Source of the DNA: an uncultured Acinetobacter sp.
GTDB lineage: Bacteria; Pseudomonadota; Gammaproteobacteria; Pseudomonadales; Moraxellaceae
Direction: 5' to 3'
Length of the DNA stretch: 6,938 nucleotides
Assembly (NCBI GenBank): GCA_900771065.1
Contig: CAAGMP010000312.1
Coordinates: 1-6,938, forward strand
Of the stretch, positions 1 through 5,407 are shown piece by piece. The notes beneath the pieces are model-generated. The model was not told the DNA's origin, made no database searches, and saw only the letters and a list, made by a program, of their open reading frames with translations. The position numbers and the translations under genes are program-made. The first letter of the stretch is position 1. Each line of letters begins with the position of its first letter.

Positions 1-600
1 GGTAATTTTACCTTCTTTTTCTTTTTCAAAAATTTGATTTTGTAAGATTTTTTCAGAACGTAAGAAATCACGACGATGAACCAAAGTCACATGCGCGGCA
101 ATATTCGATAAATAAAGCGCTTCTTCAACCGCAGTATTACCACCACCTACAACCATAACTTTTTGATTACGATAGAAAAAGCCATCACAAGTTGCACAAG
201 CACTGACGCCTTGACCCATGAACTTGGTTTCAGATTCTAAACCAAGATATTGCGCAGTTGCCCCTGTTGCAATAATCAGTGCATCGCAAGTGAATTCTTC
301 CATATCGCCTTTTAAAACAAATGGGCGAACGTTTAAATTCACTTCATTGATATGGTCGTAAACAATTTCAGTGCCAAAGCGTTCAGCATGTGCCTGCATT
401 CGTTCCATTAATGCAGGACCTGTTAAACCTTCAGGATCACCCGGCCAGTTGTCTACTTCAGTTGTTGTGGTTAATTGTCCACCTAATTGTAAGCCTGCAA
501 TGAGTAGCGGATTTAAATTGGCACGCGCTGCATAAACCGCTGCACTGTAACCTGCTGGTCCTGAGCCTAAAATAATTAAACGTGAATGACGAGCGCTCAT
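1..600 (-). CDS. trxB: Thioredoxin reductase TrxB, N-terminal 200 residues (cut by left window edge)
   Basis: Seen: an uninterrupted reading frame from an ATG at 600 down to base 1, giving 200 residues. It carries the FAD-binding GSGPAG loop at residues 12-17, the redox-active CATC pair at 135-138 followed by DGFF, an NADPH-binding GGGNTAVEE at 152-160, and HRRDFLR from 175, whose arginines contact the NADPH 2'-phosphate in this family. Known: TrxB is a cytosolic homodimeric flavoprotein that passes electrons from NADPH to thioredoxin. Family members are about 310-320 residues, so roughly the last third (the rest of the NADPH domain and the C-terminal part of the FAD domain) lies outside the window. 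The start is fixed by an AAGGA ribosome site 8 nt upstream (bases 609-613) and by the usual short N-terminus before the FAD strand. It is the last minus-strand gene visible, 121 nt downstream of the DUF2147 gene, and appears to have its own promoter inside a 12-bp inverted repeat. No damage is seen. Confidence 0.97.
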   Translation of the reverse strand, partial: MSARHSRLIILGSGPAGYSAAVYAARANLNPLLIAGLQLGGQLTTTTEVDNWPGDPEGLTGPALMERMQAHAERFGTEIVYDHINEVNLNVRPFVLKGDMEEFTCDALIIATGATAQYLGLESETKFMGQGVSACATCDGFFYRNQKVMVVGGGNTAVEEALYLSNIAAHVTLVHRRDFLRSEKILQNQIFEKEKEGKIT

Positions 601-618
601 AATCACTATCCTTGGTTA

Positions 619-658
619 TATGCTAAATTCAATGAAAATTATACGTGAATTTAGCATA
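619..658. repeat. 12-bp perfect inverted repeat bracketing the trxB -10 element
   Basis: TATGCTAAATTC at 619-630 is the exact reverse complement of GAATTTAGCATA at 647-658, with 16 nt between. The spacer carries, on the minus strand, a perfect TATAAT at 643-638. If that is the trxB -10, transcription would start near 631, so only one arm would enter the mRNA. That favours a DNA-level operator with two half-sites over an RNA hairpin. The arms are about 28 bp centre to centre, close to three helical turns, so a dimer or tetramer could bind both on one face. The regulator is unknown. Confidence 0.7.
638..643 (-). promoter_or_regulatory. Probable trxB -10 element (TATAAT)
   Basis: A perfect TATAAT reads on the minus strand 38 nt upstream of the trxB ATG. 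No good -35 hexamer lies 16-18 nt further upstream (CATTAC or similar), which suggests an activator-assisted promoter or one limited by a factor bound to the flanking inverted repeat. The call rests on the -10 match and its position only. Confidence 0.5.
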
Positions 659-721
659 AAGTAATGTGTGATTATATGAATGAGCTAAATCGATTTTAAA
701 GATAAGATGCGATTTTTAAGC

Positions 722-1171
722 TTAGTTGACTTTGACCCAAGTTTGGCTGCGACCTAAAGCAGAATTACCCAAATAACCACGAATCGTTAAGGTTTTTTCA
801 CTTGGGCTTAATTTCACTTTAGTTTGGTAAACATTACCCGATAGTGGATCTAAAATTTTGCCATTTTGGTATTGGTTATTGCCAACAAGTTCTAGATTTT
901 TTAGAATTTCCATACCCAAAATTGGTTTGTTGGTATATGGAGCAGGGCATTTAGTACAAATATTTTTTGCTTCGTAACCAAGGCTTGGTGTAATTTCAAC
1001 CACTTGACCTGAATAAGTGCCGTTAGGTTGTTTATTAATTTTCAACAAAGCTTTTGATGAACCCGTTTTATCATCAATTGTACGCCAAGTTCCCGAAATA
1101 TCAGCAGCCGATGCAACATGAGAAATAGCAGCAAAGCTTAACAATATAGCGGAAATAACAGCGTTCTTCAT
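722..1171 (-). CDS. Secreted DUF2147-family protein
   Basis: Seen: 149 residues beginning with a Sec signal peptide (K3, hydrophobic core to about residue 19, and an Ala-Ser-Ala site suggesting cleavage after residue 22). The mature part starts ADISGTW and shows the family pattern: GTW at 27-29, a central GMEIL at 86-90, a turn DPLSGNVY at 108-115, and a C-terminal RGYLG (131-135) plus GRSQTW (140-145). This is the layout of DUF2147 (PF09917), a small beta-rich periplasmic or secreted domain of unknown biochemical function. A C-x2-C pair (C72, C75) precedes GMEIL; both cysteines would sit in the oxidising periplasm, so a disulphide or metal site is possible. The start has AGGA 8 nt upstream. 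The gene lies 83 nt downstream of the lrgB-like gene with no clear terminator between, so read-through is possible, though a TATAAT upstream suggests its own promoter. No specific function can be assigned. Confidence 0.9.
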   Translation of the reverse strand: MKNAVISAILLSFAAISHVASAADISGTWRTIDDKTGSSKALLKINKQPNGTYSGQVVEITPSLGYEAKNICTKCPAPYTNKPILGMEILKNLELVGNNQYQNGKILDPLSGNVYQTKVKLSPSEKTLTIRGYLGNSALGRSQTWVKVN

Positions 1172-1242
1172 GACAATTATCCTAAAGTCGTATTCTATTT
1201 AGGCGCGAATCATAAAATGCTTTGTTGACAAAATCAATCGGA

Positions 1243-1269
1243 ATTATATCTTTATCACATTTTTAGCAA
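1243..1269 (-). promoter_or_regulatory. Possible promoter for the DUF2147 gene
   Basis: On the minus strand a perfect TATAAT occupies 1248-1243, 71 nt upstream of the DUF2147 ATG. A weak -35 candidate, TTGCTA, occupies 1269-1264, with a short 15-nt spacer. It overlaps the last codons of the lrgB-like gene. The AT-rich background makes chance TATAAT matches common, so this is tentative. Confidence 0.3.
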
Positions 1270-1929
1270 AAAAATGAGAAAAAGTGGTAGCCAAATCGCG
1301 GTAAAAACAGCATTGACTGCCATTCCAAACGAAGCATAGCGTCCCGCTGTGGAACTGCGTTGCCATGCTTGTGCTGTGCCAATAGCATGTGCAGCCAAAC
1401 CTAAAGCCAAACCTGAAGCACGTTCATCATTAATATTTTTTAAAATAAATGGTGAAAATGCTGCACCAATCACACCAGATAAAATCACAATTAAAATGGC
1501 TAAACTGATGGGTGCTTCCAACAAAGTCGCAATGTTAATGGCAATTGGTGTGGTGACCGCACGTGTGGCAAAGGCTAAAATGTCACCACTGAGCATGTGT
1601 AAGAGATAAGCCAAGCTCATGGGTAAGACAACTGCGCTGATGCTTGCAAAAACCAAAATATAGGACATATTTTTGAGAGGTAAATCGTCAAAACGCATTA
1701 CTGCCAATGGAATCGCCAACGCAACAGTGACATAACCTAATAAATGGTTGAAAAATGGATTGACCGTTTGCAAGTAATTTTCATAAGAAATGCCAACGCC
1801 AAATAAAAAAATCAGTACAAATAGCATTGCAAAAACAATAATCGGTATTTGCGGAATTTTTTGGTTAATTAATTTAGCTAAATAATATGCTACAAAAGTG
1901 ATAAAAAAGCTGATTAAAACACTGATCAT
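1255..1929 (-). CDS. LrgB/CidB-family integral membrane protein
   Basis: Seen: 224 residues, almost entirely hydrophobic, with about six or seven predicted membrane segments. LrgB-family signatures are present: LGYVTVALAIPL at about 64-75, TRAVTTPIAI at about 122-131, the SGVIGAAF segment at about 151-158, and the conserved AHAIGTA at 180-186. Known: LrgB proteins pair with LrgA in the inner membrane. In Staphylococcus the pair modulates murein hydrolase activity and autolysis, and plant and some bacterial homologues move glycolate or pyruvate, so the role here is open. An in-frame ORF extends 26 codons further upstream, into the preceding gene, but I chose the internal ATG at 1929 because AAGGA lies 7 nt before it and the protein then starts directly with a hydrophobic helix (MISVLISFF). 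The length is normal for the family. It follows the lrgA-like gene by 10 nt, so the two are probably co-translated. Confidence 0.93.
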   Translation of the reverse strand: MISVLISFFITFVAYYLAKLINQKIPQIPIIVFAMLFVLIFLFGVGISYENYLQTVNPFFNHLLGYVTVALAIPLAVMRFDDLPLKNMSYILVFASISAVVLPMSLAYLLHMLSGDILAFATRAVTTPIAINIATLLEAPISLAILIVILSGVIGAAFSPFILKNINDERASGLALGLAAHAIGTAQAWQRSSTAGRYASFGMAVNAVFTAIWLPLFLIFLLKM

Positions 1930-1936
1930 TTTATTT

Positions 1937-1941
1937 TCCTT
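1937..1941 (-). promoter_or_regulatory. Ribosome binding site fixing the lrgB-like start
   Basis: AAGGA on the minus strand, 7 nt before the ATG at 1929. It overlaps the stop codon of the lrgA-like gene (TAA at 1942-1940), so ribosomes ending on the first gene sit on the initiation region of the second. This supports translational coupling and argues against the longer upstream start at 2007. Confidence 0.75.
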
Positions 1942-2311
1942 ATAACCAACGTTTGGCAATTTTGGCATATAGCCAAAGTGGCAAAAGGGTACTAACACAT
2001 AACACAATTAAAAAACTTACTGTTTTTGAACCAAGTTGAGTGAGCATAATTAAAGAGCCTGCGCTAATTGGTAAAAAAGCAAATGCGCTTTCTTTCATAA
2101 TTTTGCCGTTGACTTCAATTAAACGTAAAGGAATATTGCCAAATCTGCGCCAGAGTATTAAGACAATTAGCAAACTGAGTAAACCGACTAAATTGCCCAT
2201 TTCAGGGTGATTAAATTGTGTTGTGACCCAAACAGCAGCTTCACGAAAACCAATAATCAGCAGTAAAGTAAACAGCCATGCCAGCCAATCAATTTGTTTC
2301 AAAACATCCAT
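1940..2311 (-). CDS. Small membrane protein, CidA/LrgA type
   Basis: Seen: 123 residues with four hydrophobic segments (about 9-29, 39-54, 76-93 and 97-117), separated by short polar loops. A basic patch WRRF at 54-57 follows the second segment, and an LPISAGS stretch at 80-86 lies in the third, where LrgA-like proteins carry a proline/glycine-containing segment. Known: CidA/LrgA proteins are about 120-150 residues, holin-like, with four helices, and are usually encoded directly before LrgB/CidB. The assignment rests on size, topology and position next to a clear LrgB-family gene more than on sharp sequence motifs, so it is less certain than its partner. The start has only a weak AGG 8 nt upstream, with hflX ending 15 nt before, so translation may depend on coupling from hflX. 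Confidence 0.8.
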   Translation of the reverse strand: MDVLKQIDWLAWLFTLLLIIGFREAAVWVTTQFNHPEMGNLVGLLSLLIVLILWRRFGNIPLRLIEVNGKIMKESAFAFLPISAGSLIMLTQLGSKTVSFLIVLCVSTLLPLWLYAKIAKRWL

Positions 2312-2326
2312 GTGTGTAACCTATTT

Positions 2327-3658
2327 TTATCCTTTAATTTCAAATTCTTCCAAAGGTCTTTGGAAAATTTGTGCTTGATCACCTAAAATCTCTTCAATTG
2401 AAAGATGGGCTTGCTTAATCAATTGTTCTAATTTTTGTGGTGACATTTTTACTGTTAAGTATAATAGACCCATGTCATCATAGGTTTCAGATTCAATCAC
2501 TTGTAAGTTATACAGTCGTGTTCTAAGTTCACCATAAGCAGGTTTGAGCTTTAACTGAAACGTTTGAAGATGACCCATCAGTCGATGATGAACTGCGCGA
2601 CGTAATTCGTCAATTCCTTCATTTGTATAAGAAGAAAGATAAACGGAGTCGGGTTGTTGTTCTCGGTTATACAACACTTTGGCGGTTTCTTGGGTTAAAT
2701 CAATTTTGTTATAAACACGAATAATTGGGACATTTGCACCAATTTCCTCAAGAACTTGTTCAACCGCTTCAATTTGTTCATGCATTTCAGGGCTGCTTGA
2801 ATCAATGACGTGTAATAATAAAGTTGCTTCTAAAGTTTCTTCTAAAGTCGCTTTAAACGATTCAATTAAAGAATGAGATAAATTACGTACAAAACCAACT
2901 GTATCGGCTAAAACAACGTGACCAATCCCGTCCCAATTGACTCGTCGTAAAGTAGGATCAAGTGTAGCGAACAGTTGATCTGCTGCATAAACATCACTTT
3001 GCGCCAAGACATTAAATAAAGTGGATTTTCCTGCATTGGTATAACCAACCAATGAAATGGTTGCTGTGGTGGCTTTTTGTCGTGCTGCACGTCCTTGTTC
3101 GCGTGTTTGGCGTACTTTTTCCAATTTTGCTTTGAGCTGTGCAACGCGAATACGCAATAAACGACGATCGGTTTCTAGCAAAGTTTCACCCGGACCGCGT
3201 AGACCAATCCCGCCTTTTTGGCTATCTAAATTACCGCGATTACGCACTAAACGTGATGCTAAATGTTGTAATTGAGCCAATTCAACTTGCAATTGCCCTT
3301 CATAAGTACGAGCGCGCTGTGCAAAAATATCTAAAATTAATTCAGTTCGATCAACAACACGACATTGAATCACTTGTTCCAAATTTCGCGCTTGTGCAGG
3401 GGTTAATTCATGGTCAAAAATAACCAAATCAATTTCTTGATTTTTAACCATTTCTGCAATTTCTTCAGCCTTTCCTGAACCAATAAATAATTTTGCATCA
3501 GGTTTATTTCGCTGTACTAGAAGGTGCTGCACAATGTCTGCACCCGATGATTTTGCCAATAAAGCAAATTCATCAATATCTAAATCTTTTAAAATATGCA
3601 CCGCAACGCTGACTAAAATCACGCGTTCAGATTGCGTTTTTTGAATGGCTATGGACAT
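2327..3658 (-). CDS. hflX: HflX, ribosome-associated GTPase
   Basis: Seen: 443 residues from the ATG at 3658. The N-terminal HflX domain carries the glycine-rich GGIGLRGPGET at 149-159, followed by a helical, charged linker (about 163-195). The GTPase domain then shows G1 GYTNAGKST at 205-213, switch I ATLDPT at 231-236, G3 DTVGF at 252-256, G4 NKID at 317-320 and an SSYTNEG G5 region near 342-348, before a C-terminal domain of about 85 residues. All nucleotide-binding motifs are intact. Known: HflX binds the 50S subunit and splits stalled 70S ribosomes, notably after heat stress or antibiotic arrest. An alternative TTG start lies two codons upstream at 3664. I prefer the ATG, although neither has a strong ribosome site (AGTGA 6 nt before the ATG). 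Many proteobacteria carry hflX beside hfq and hflKC; here it heads a probable operon with the lrgA-like and lrgB-like genes. Confidence 0.96.
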   Translation of the reverse strand: MSIAIQKTQSERVILVSVAVHILKDLDIDEFALLAKSSGADIVQHLLVQRNKPDAKLFIGSGKAEEIAEMVKNQEIDLVIFDHELTPAQARNLEQVIQCRVVDRTELILDIFAQRARTYEGQLQVELAQLQHLASRLVRNRGNLDSQKGGIGLRGPGETLLETDRRLLRIRVAQLKAKLEKVRQTREQGRAARQKATTATISLVGYTNAGKSTLFNVLAQSDVYAADQLFATLDPTLRRVNWDGIGHVVLADTVGFVRNLSHSLIESFKATLEETLEATLLLHVIDSSSPEMHEQIEAVEQVLEEIGANVPIIRVYNKIDLTQETAKVLYNREQQPDSVYLSSYTNEGIDELRRAVHHRLMGHLQTFQLKLKPAYGELRTRLYNLQVIESETYDDMGLLYLTVKMSPQKLEQLIKQAHLSIEEILGDQAQIFQRPLEEFEIKG

Positions 3659-3785
3659 AAACAATCACTGTAATAAAGAAACTTATTGCATTTTAGGGTG
3701 AAATACCCAACAAAATGTAAATAAAGTTAAAAAAGATGGTACGTTCAGAACAATGCAATTGTAAAAAGAACTCGATAAAATTATT
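3659..3785. promoter_or_regulatory. Divergent promoter region between hflX and the acyltransferase gene
   Basis: This 127-nt AT-rich stretch must carry promoters for both flanking genes. The 8-mer AATGCAAT occurs twice in opposite orientation: 3752-3759 on the plus strand and 3692-3685 on the minus strand. Each copy begins exactly 34 nt before the chosen start codon of the gene it points to. A minus-strand TAAAAT at 3695-3690 and a plus-strand TAAAAT at 3776-3781 are weak -10 candidates. Neither has a convincing -35. If the plus-strand TAAAAT were real, its transcript would begin at about the GTG start, favouring the downstream ATG at 3816. Confidence 0.45.
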
Positions 3786-4598
3786 GTGAATAAATTAAAT
3801 CAGTTAAAATTTCATATGAAAGCTGTTGCCAAGTTCTTTTTATATTGTAAAAAATCGATTGCGCTGATCATCACTATTTTGATTGGTTTTTACTTGGTAT
3901 TTAGATATCGCTTATATAAAGACCCGAATAATCCTAACAATACACGCTATGTACAATATTTTTGCCGTAAATTGGCGCGTGTTTTTAACTTAAATGTGCA
4001 AGTTCATGGTGAAATTCCAAGAAAACCTGCTTTATGGGTTTCTAATCATATTTCGTGGTTAGATATTCCTGTATTAGGTTCCGCTGCTCGTGTTTTTTTT
4101 CTTGCTAAAGCTGAAATTGCCAATTGGCCTTGTGTTGGAAAATTAGCTAAAAGTGGTGGTACGTTGTTTATTCAGCGTGGTTCAGGTGATTCGGCTCGGG
4201 TACGTGAGCAAATTGCGCAATTTTTACAGCAAGATATTCCTGTATTATTTTTTCCTGAAGCCACAACCACAGATGGTACAAAAATTAAAAAAGTACATGG
4301 TCGAATTTTAGCTGCAGCGATTGAAGCCAATCGACCTGTGCAAATTTGTTTGATTTGTTATGTGAATCAGGCAGGAAAGTTAGACACTGTTGCCCCTTAT
4401 ATTGATGATATTTCATTTTTACAACATGTGAAAAATGTTTTTGCTATGCCCGAAGTGACGGTGCATTTAATGGCTTTACCGACAATTGAAGTCACGGGAC
4501 ATAGTGTAGATAGCTTGACTGCATTGGTGCAAAATCAAATGAATGTAGGATTAGTTGAATTGCATCAAAAAGCAATCATTGATTATAAAACCAACTAA
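3786..4598 (+). CDS. PlsC-type lysophospholipid/1-acylglycerol-3-phosphate acyltransferase family protein
   Basis: Seen: 270 residues. A membrane anchor lies at about 24-40 (IALIITILIGFYLVF). The acyltransferase domain follows: motif I NHISWLD at 87-93, giving the H88-x4-D93 catalytic pair, motif II GTLFIQR at 125-131, and motif III FFPEATTTDG at 155-164. Known: this fold moves an acyl group from acyl-ACP or acyl-CoA to a lysolipid at the inner membrane; PlsC makes phosphatidic acid, while relatives acylate lyso-ornithine lipids. Motif III has Ala where classical PlsC has FPEGT, and the TTDG ending resembles the OlsA-like branch, so the substrate is not fixed by sequence. The start is uncertain: a GTG at 3786 without a clear ribosome site, or an ATG at 3816 that removes ten residues and leaves the domain untouched. 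It runs divergently from hflX and ends at a strong intrinsic terminator, so it is probably monocistronic. Confidence 0.9.
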   Translation: MNKLNQLKFHMKAVAKFFLYCKKSIALIITILIGFYLVFRYRLYKDPNNPNNTRYVQYFCRKLARVFNLNVQVHGEIPRKPALWVSNHISWLDIPVLGSAARVFFLAKAEIANWPCVGKLAKSGGTLFIQRGSGDSARVREQIAQFLQQDIPVLFFPEATTTDGTKIKKVHGRILAAAIEANRPVQICLICYVNQAGKLDTVAPYIDDISFLQHVKNVFAMPEVTVHLMALPTIEVTGHSVDSLTALVQNQMNVGLVELHQKAIIDYKTN

Positions 4599-4612
4599 AA
4601 TAATCAACTTTT

Positions 4613-4653
4613 AAAATACAATTTTTGCTATATGGTAAAAATTGTATTTTTTT
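4613..4653 (+). terminator. Intrinsic terminator after the acyltransferase gene
   Basis: The 14-nt arm AAAATACAATTTTT (4613-4626) pairs perfectly with AAAAATTGTATTTT (4637-4650). A G-U and a C-G pair extend the stem inward, leaving a six-base loop, and the T tract runs 4647-4653. It begins 14 nt after the stop codon. The stem is unusually AT-rich, and its long length makes up for weak pairs. Confidence 0.85.
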
Positions 4654-4656
4654 GTT

Positions 4657-4676
4657 CAAAATGATAACCATTTATC
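4657..4676. promoter_or_regulatory. Possible Fur-box-like dyad upstream of the 107-residue gene
   Basis: GATAA (4663-4667) and TTATC (4672-4676) form an inverted repeat around CCAT. Aligned by eye to the classical 19-bp Fur box, bases 4657-4675 match 13 of 19 positions, with the core ATGATAACCATT the best part. It lies just upstream of weak -10 candidates (TATAAA at 4688-4693, CATAAT at 4697-4702), a plausible place for a repressor. AT-rich DNA yields such matches by chance, so the call is tentative. Confidence 0.3.
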
Positions 4677-4738
4677 CTTTTTTCTTGTATAAATACCATA
4701 ATAGGGATTAAGTATGGCTAAACAGAGAGGGTTTTATC

Positions 4739-5062
4739 ATGTCAAATTTTTTCCAAGAAGTCGGTATTTTATTTGGATTATCGAGAGCCCAATCTGATCA
4801 ACTCGAGAAAAATTTGTTTAATTTAATTGAGTTATATCATCGAGCTAGTAATAAAGATACTTCGTTTTTTAGAAGTTACTATGAGAAATTTGTCACTGAT
4901 ATGATTGATAGTGGCTTAAAACTCAATGAATTACCTAGATTTTTGCATCATCTTTACTTTTCTGATCATGGAAAAGTAGTGACTTATATTGTACCGAGTT
5001 ACTATAAAGCCAATCATGGTGATCAAAAGTTGTTTTTAGATATTTATGAATTAATGCATTAA
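4739..5062 (+). CDS. Uncharacterised 107-residue aromatic-rich cytosolic protein
   Basis: I do not recognise this protein. Seen: 107 residues, no signal peptide, no membrane segment and no cysteine. It has 18 Phe/Tyr residues (about 17%), with pairs at 4-5, 43-44, 47-48 and 88-89, and six histidines (34, 70, 71, 77, 93, 107). The first two thirds look helical and amphipathic; a predicted strand-like stretch KVVTYIVPSYY lies at 79-89. The ATG at 4739 is supported by GAGAGG 8 nt upstream. The gene stands alone: the acyltransferase terminator lies upstream and its own terminator begins 30 nt after the stop, so it should be a single-gene transcript. Codon use resembles its neighbours, giving no sign of recent transfer. 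A 27-codon ORF in another frame (4714-4797) overlaps its start, with its own AGGG-like ribosome site. It may be a genus-specific conserved hypothetical; no function is inferred. Confidence 0.8.
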   Translation: MSNFFQEVGILFGLSRAQSDQLEKNLFNLIELYHRASNKDTSFFRSYYEKFVTDMIDSGLKLNELPRFLHHLYFSDHGKVVTYIVPSYYKANHGDQKLFLDIYELMH

Positions 5063-5091
5063 TTTTATTGTTTATAAATACTTAATAATAC

Positions 5092-5124
5092 AAAGCCACT
5101 ATTTTAATTATAGTGGTTTTTTTT
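5092..5124 (+). terminator. Intrinsic terminator after the 107-residue gene
   Basis: CCACTAT (5096-5102) pairs perfectly with ATAGTGG (5110-5116) around a seven-base loop. One G-U and three A-U pairs extend the stem (5092-5095 with 5117-5120), and an eight-T run covers 5117-5124. This is the textbook layout, starting 30 nt after the stop codon at 5062. Confidence 0.9.
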
Positions 5125-5329
5125 AATTTGAAAATTAATTTAATTTTTCATTTAGTTTTTTGTGTAAAGTAAATAATACTAAGCCTTTATTTCGTTAACA
5201 AAAGCTAATAAAAATGGATTTGTTTGGTTAAAAAATAAAAATTGAGCATATTTTAATCTCATGATTTTTTGATTGCTTGTTCAAATGCTTGTTTTTTTGT
5301 TGTTACAATGTATTCTAAAAAGTTTTTAA
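5125..5329. other. AT-rich non-coding stretch between terminator and leuC control region
   Basis: The gap between the 107-residue gene and leuC is 354 nt. After the terminator it holds an AT-only dyad (AAAATTAA at 5131-5138 and TTAATTTT at 5140-5147, with flanking TG and CA), then unremarkable AT-rich DNA to about 5270. Two copies of TGCTTGTT follow at 5274-5281 and 5286-5293, 12 nt apart. A leucine-rich 14-codon ORF sits at 5285-5329. I see no RNA gene, recognised riboswitch or intact longer ORF here. Confidence 0.6.
5285..5329 (+). CDS. Possible leucine-rich leader peptide upstream of leuC (speculative)
   Basis: ATG at 5285 to TAA at 5327-5329 encodes MLVFLLLQCILKSF: 14 residues, five of them leucine, three consecutive, using CTT, TTG, TTG, TTA and CTA. 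Leucine-rich leaders control leu operons by attenuation in enteric bacteria, so the location is suggestive. Against it: there is no ribosome site before the ATG, no terminator/antiterminator pair is visible between it and leuC, and the T-rich DNA favours Leu/Phe/Val codons by chance. A strong TATAAT downstream of it could make leuC transcription independent of this ORF. Confidence 0.2.
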   Translation: MLVFLLLQCILKSF

Positions 5330-5347
5330 ATGCATAAAAATGATAAA

Positions 5348-5376
5348 TTAGATTTATGTGAAAGGCTCGTTATAAT
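5348..5376 (+). promoter_or_regulatory. Probable leuC promoter
   Basis: A perfect TATAAT lies at 5371-5376, placing the transcript start near 5383 and giving a leader of about 34 nt before the leuC ATG. The -35 position (about 5348-5353, TTAGAT) is poor, which suggests help from an activator. If this promoter is the main one, the longer upstream in-frame start at 5330 cannot be used. Confidence 0.5.
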
Positions 5377-5401
5377 CAAATTATTCCCCTTTACCCAGTC
5401 C

Positions 5402-5407
5402 GAGGAG
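5402..5407 (+). promoter_or_regulatory. Ribosome binding site fixing the leuC start
   Basis: GAGGAG lies 9 nt before the ATG at 5417. It settles the choice against the in-frame ATG at 5330, which would add 29 residues (including LFPFTQSEEF) that do not look like a LeuC N-terminus. Confidence 0.8.

Noticed and set aside
687..696. Palindrome AAATCGATTT upstream of trxB
   Set aside because: Short, centred on a common ATCGAT, with no T-run or promoter relation that would make it a terminator or clear operator.
1221..1232. TTTGT-TG-ACAAA dyad between the lrgB-like and DUF2147 genes
   Set aside because: Only five base pairs with a two-base centre and no T tract; too weak to call a terminator or operator.
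1349..1609. Plus-strand ORF of 86 codons
   Set aside because: Lies wholly antisense inside the lrgB-like gene, has no ribosome site and no recognisable protein character; a frame shadow.
1930..2007. 26-codon N-terminal extension of the lrgB-like gene
   Set aside because: Overlaps the lrgA-like gene and its peptide is not LrgB-like, whereas the ATG at 1929 has a good ribosome site.
2908..3423. Three ORFs (one minus, two plus) inside hflX
   Set aside because: All lie within the conserved HflX coding sequence in other frames; composition is that of shadow frames.
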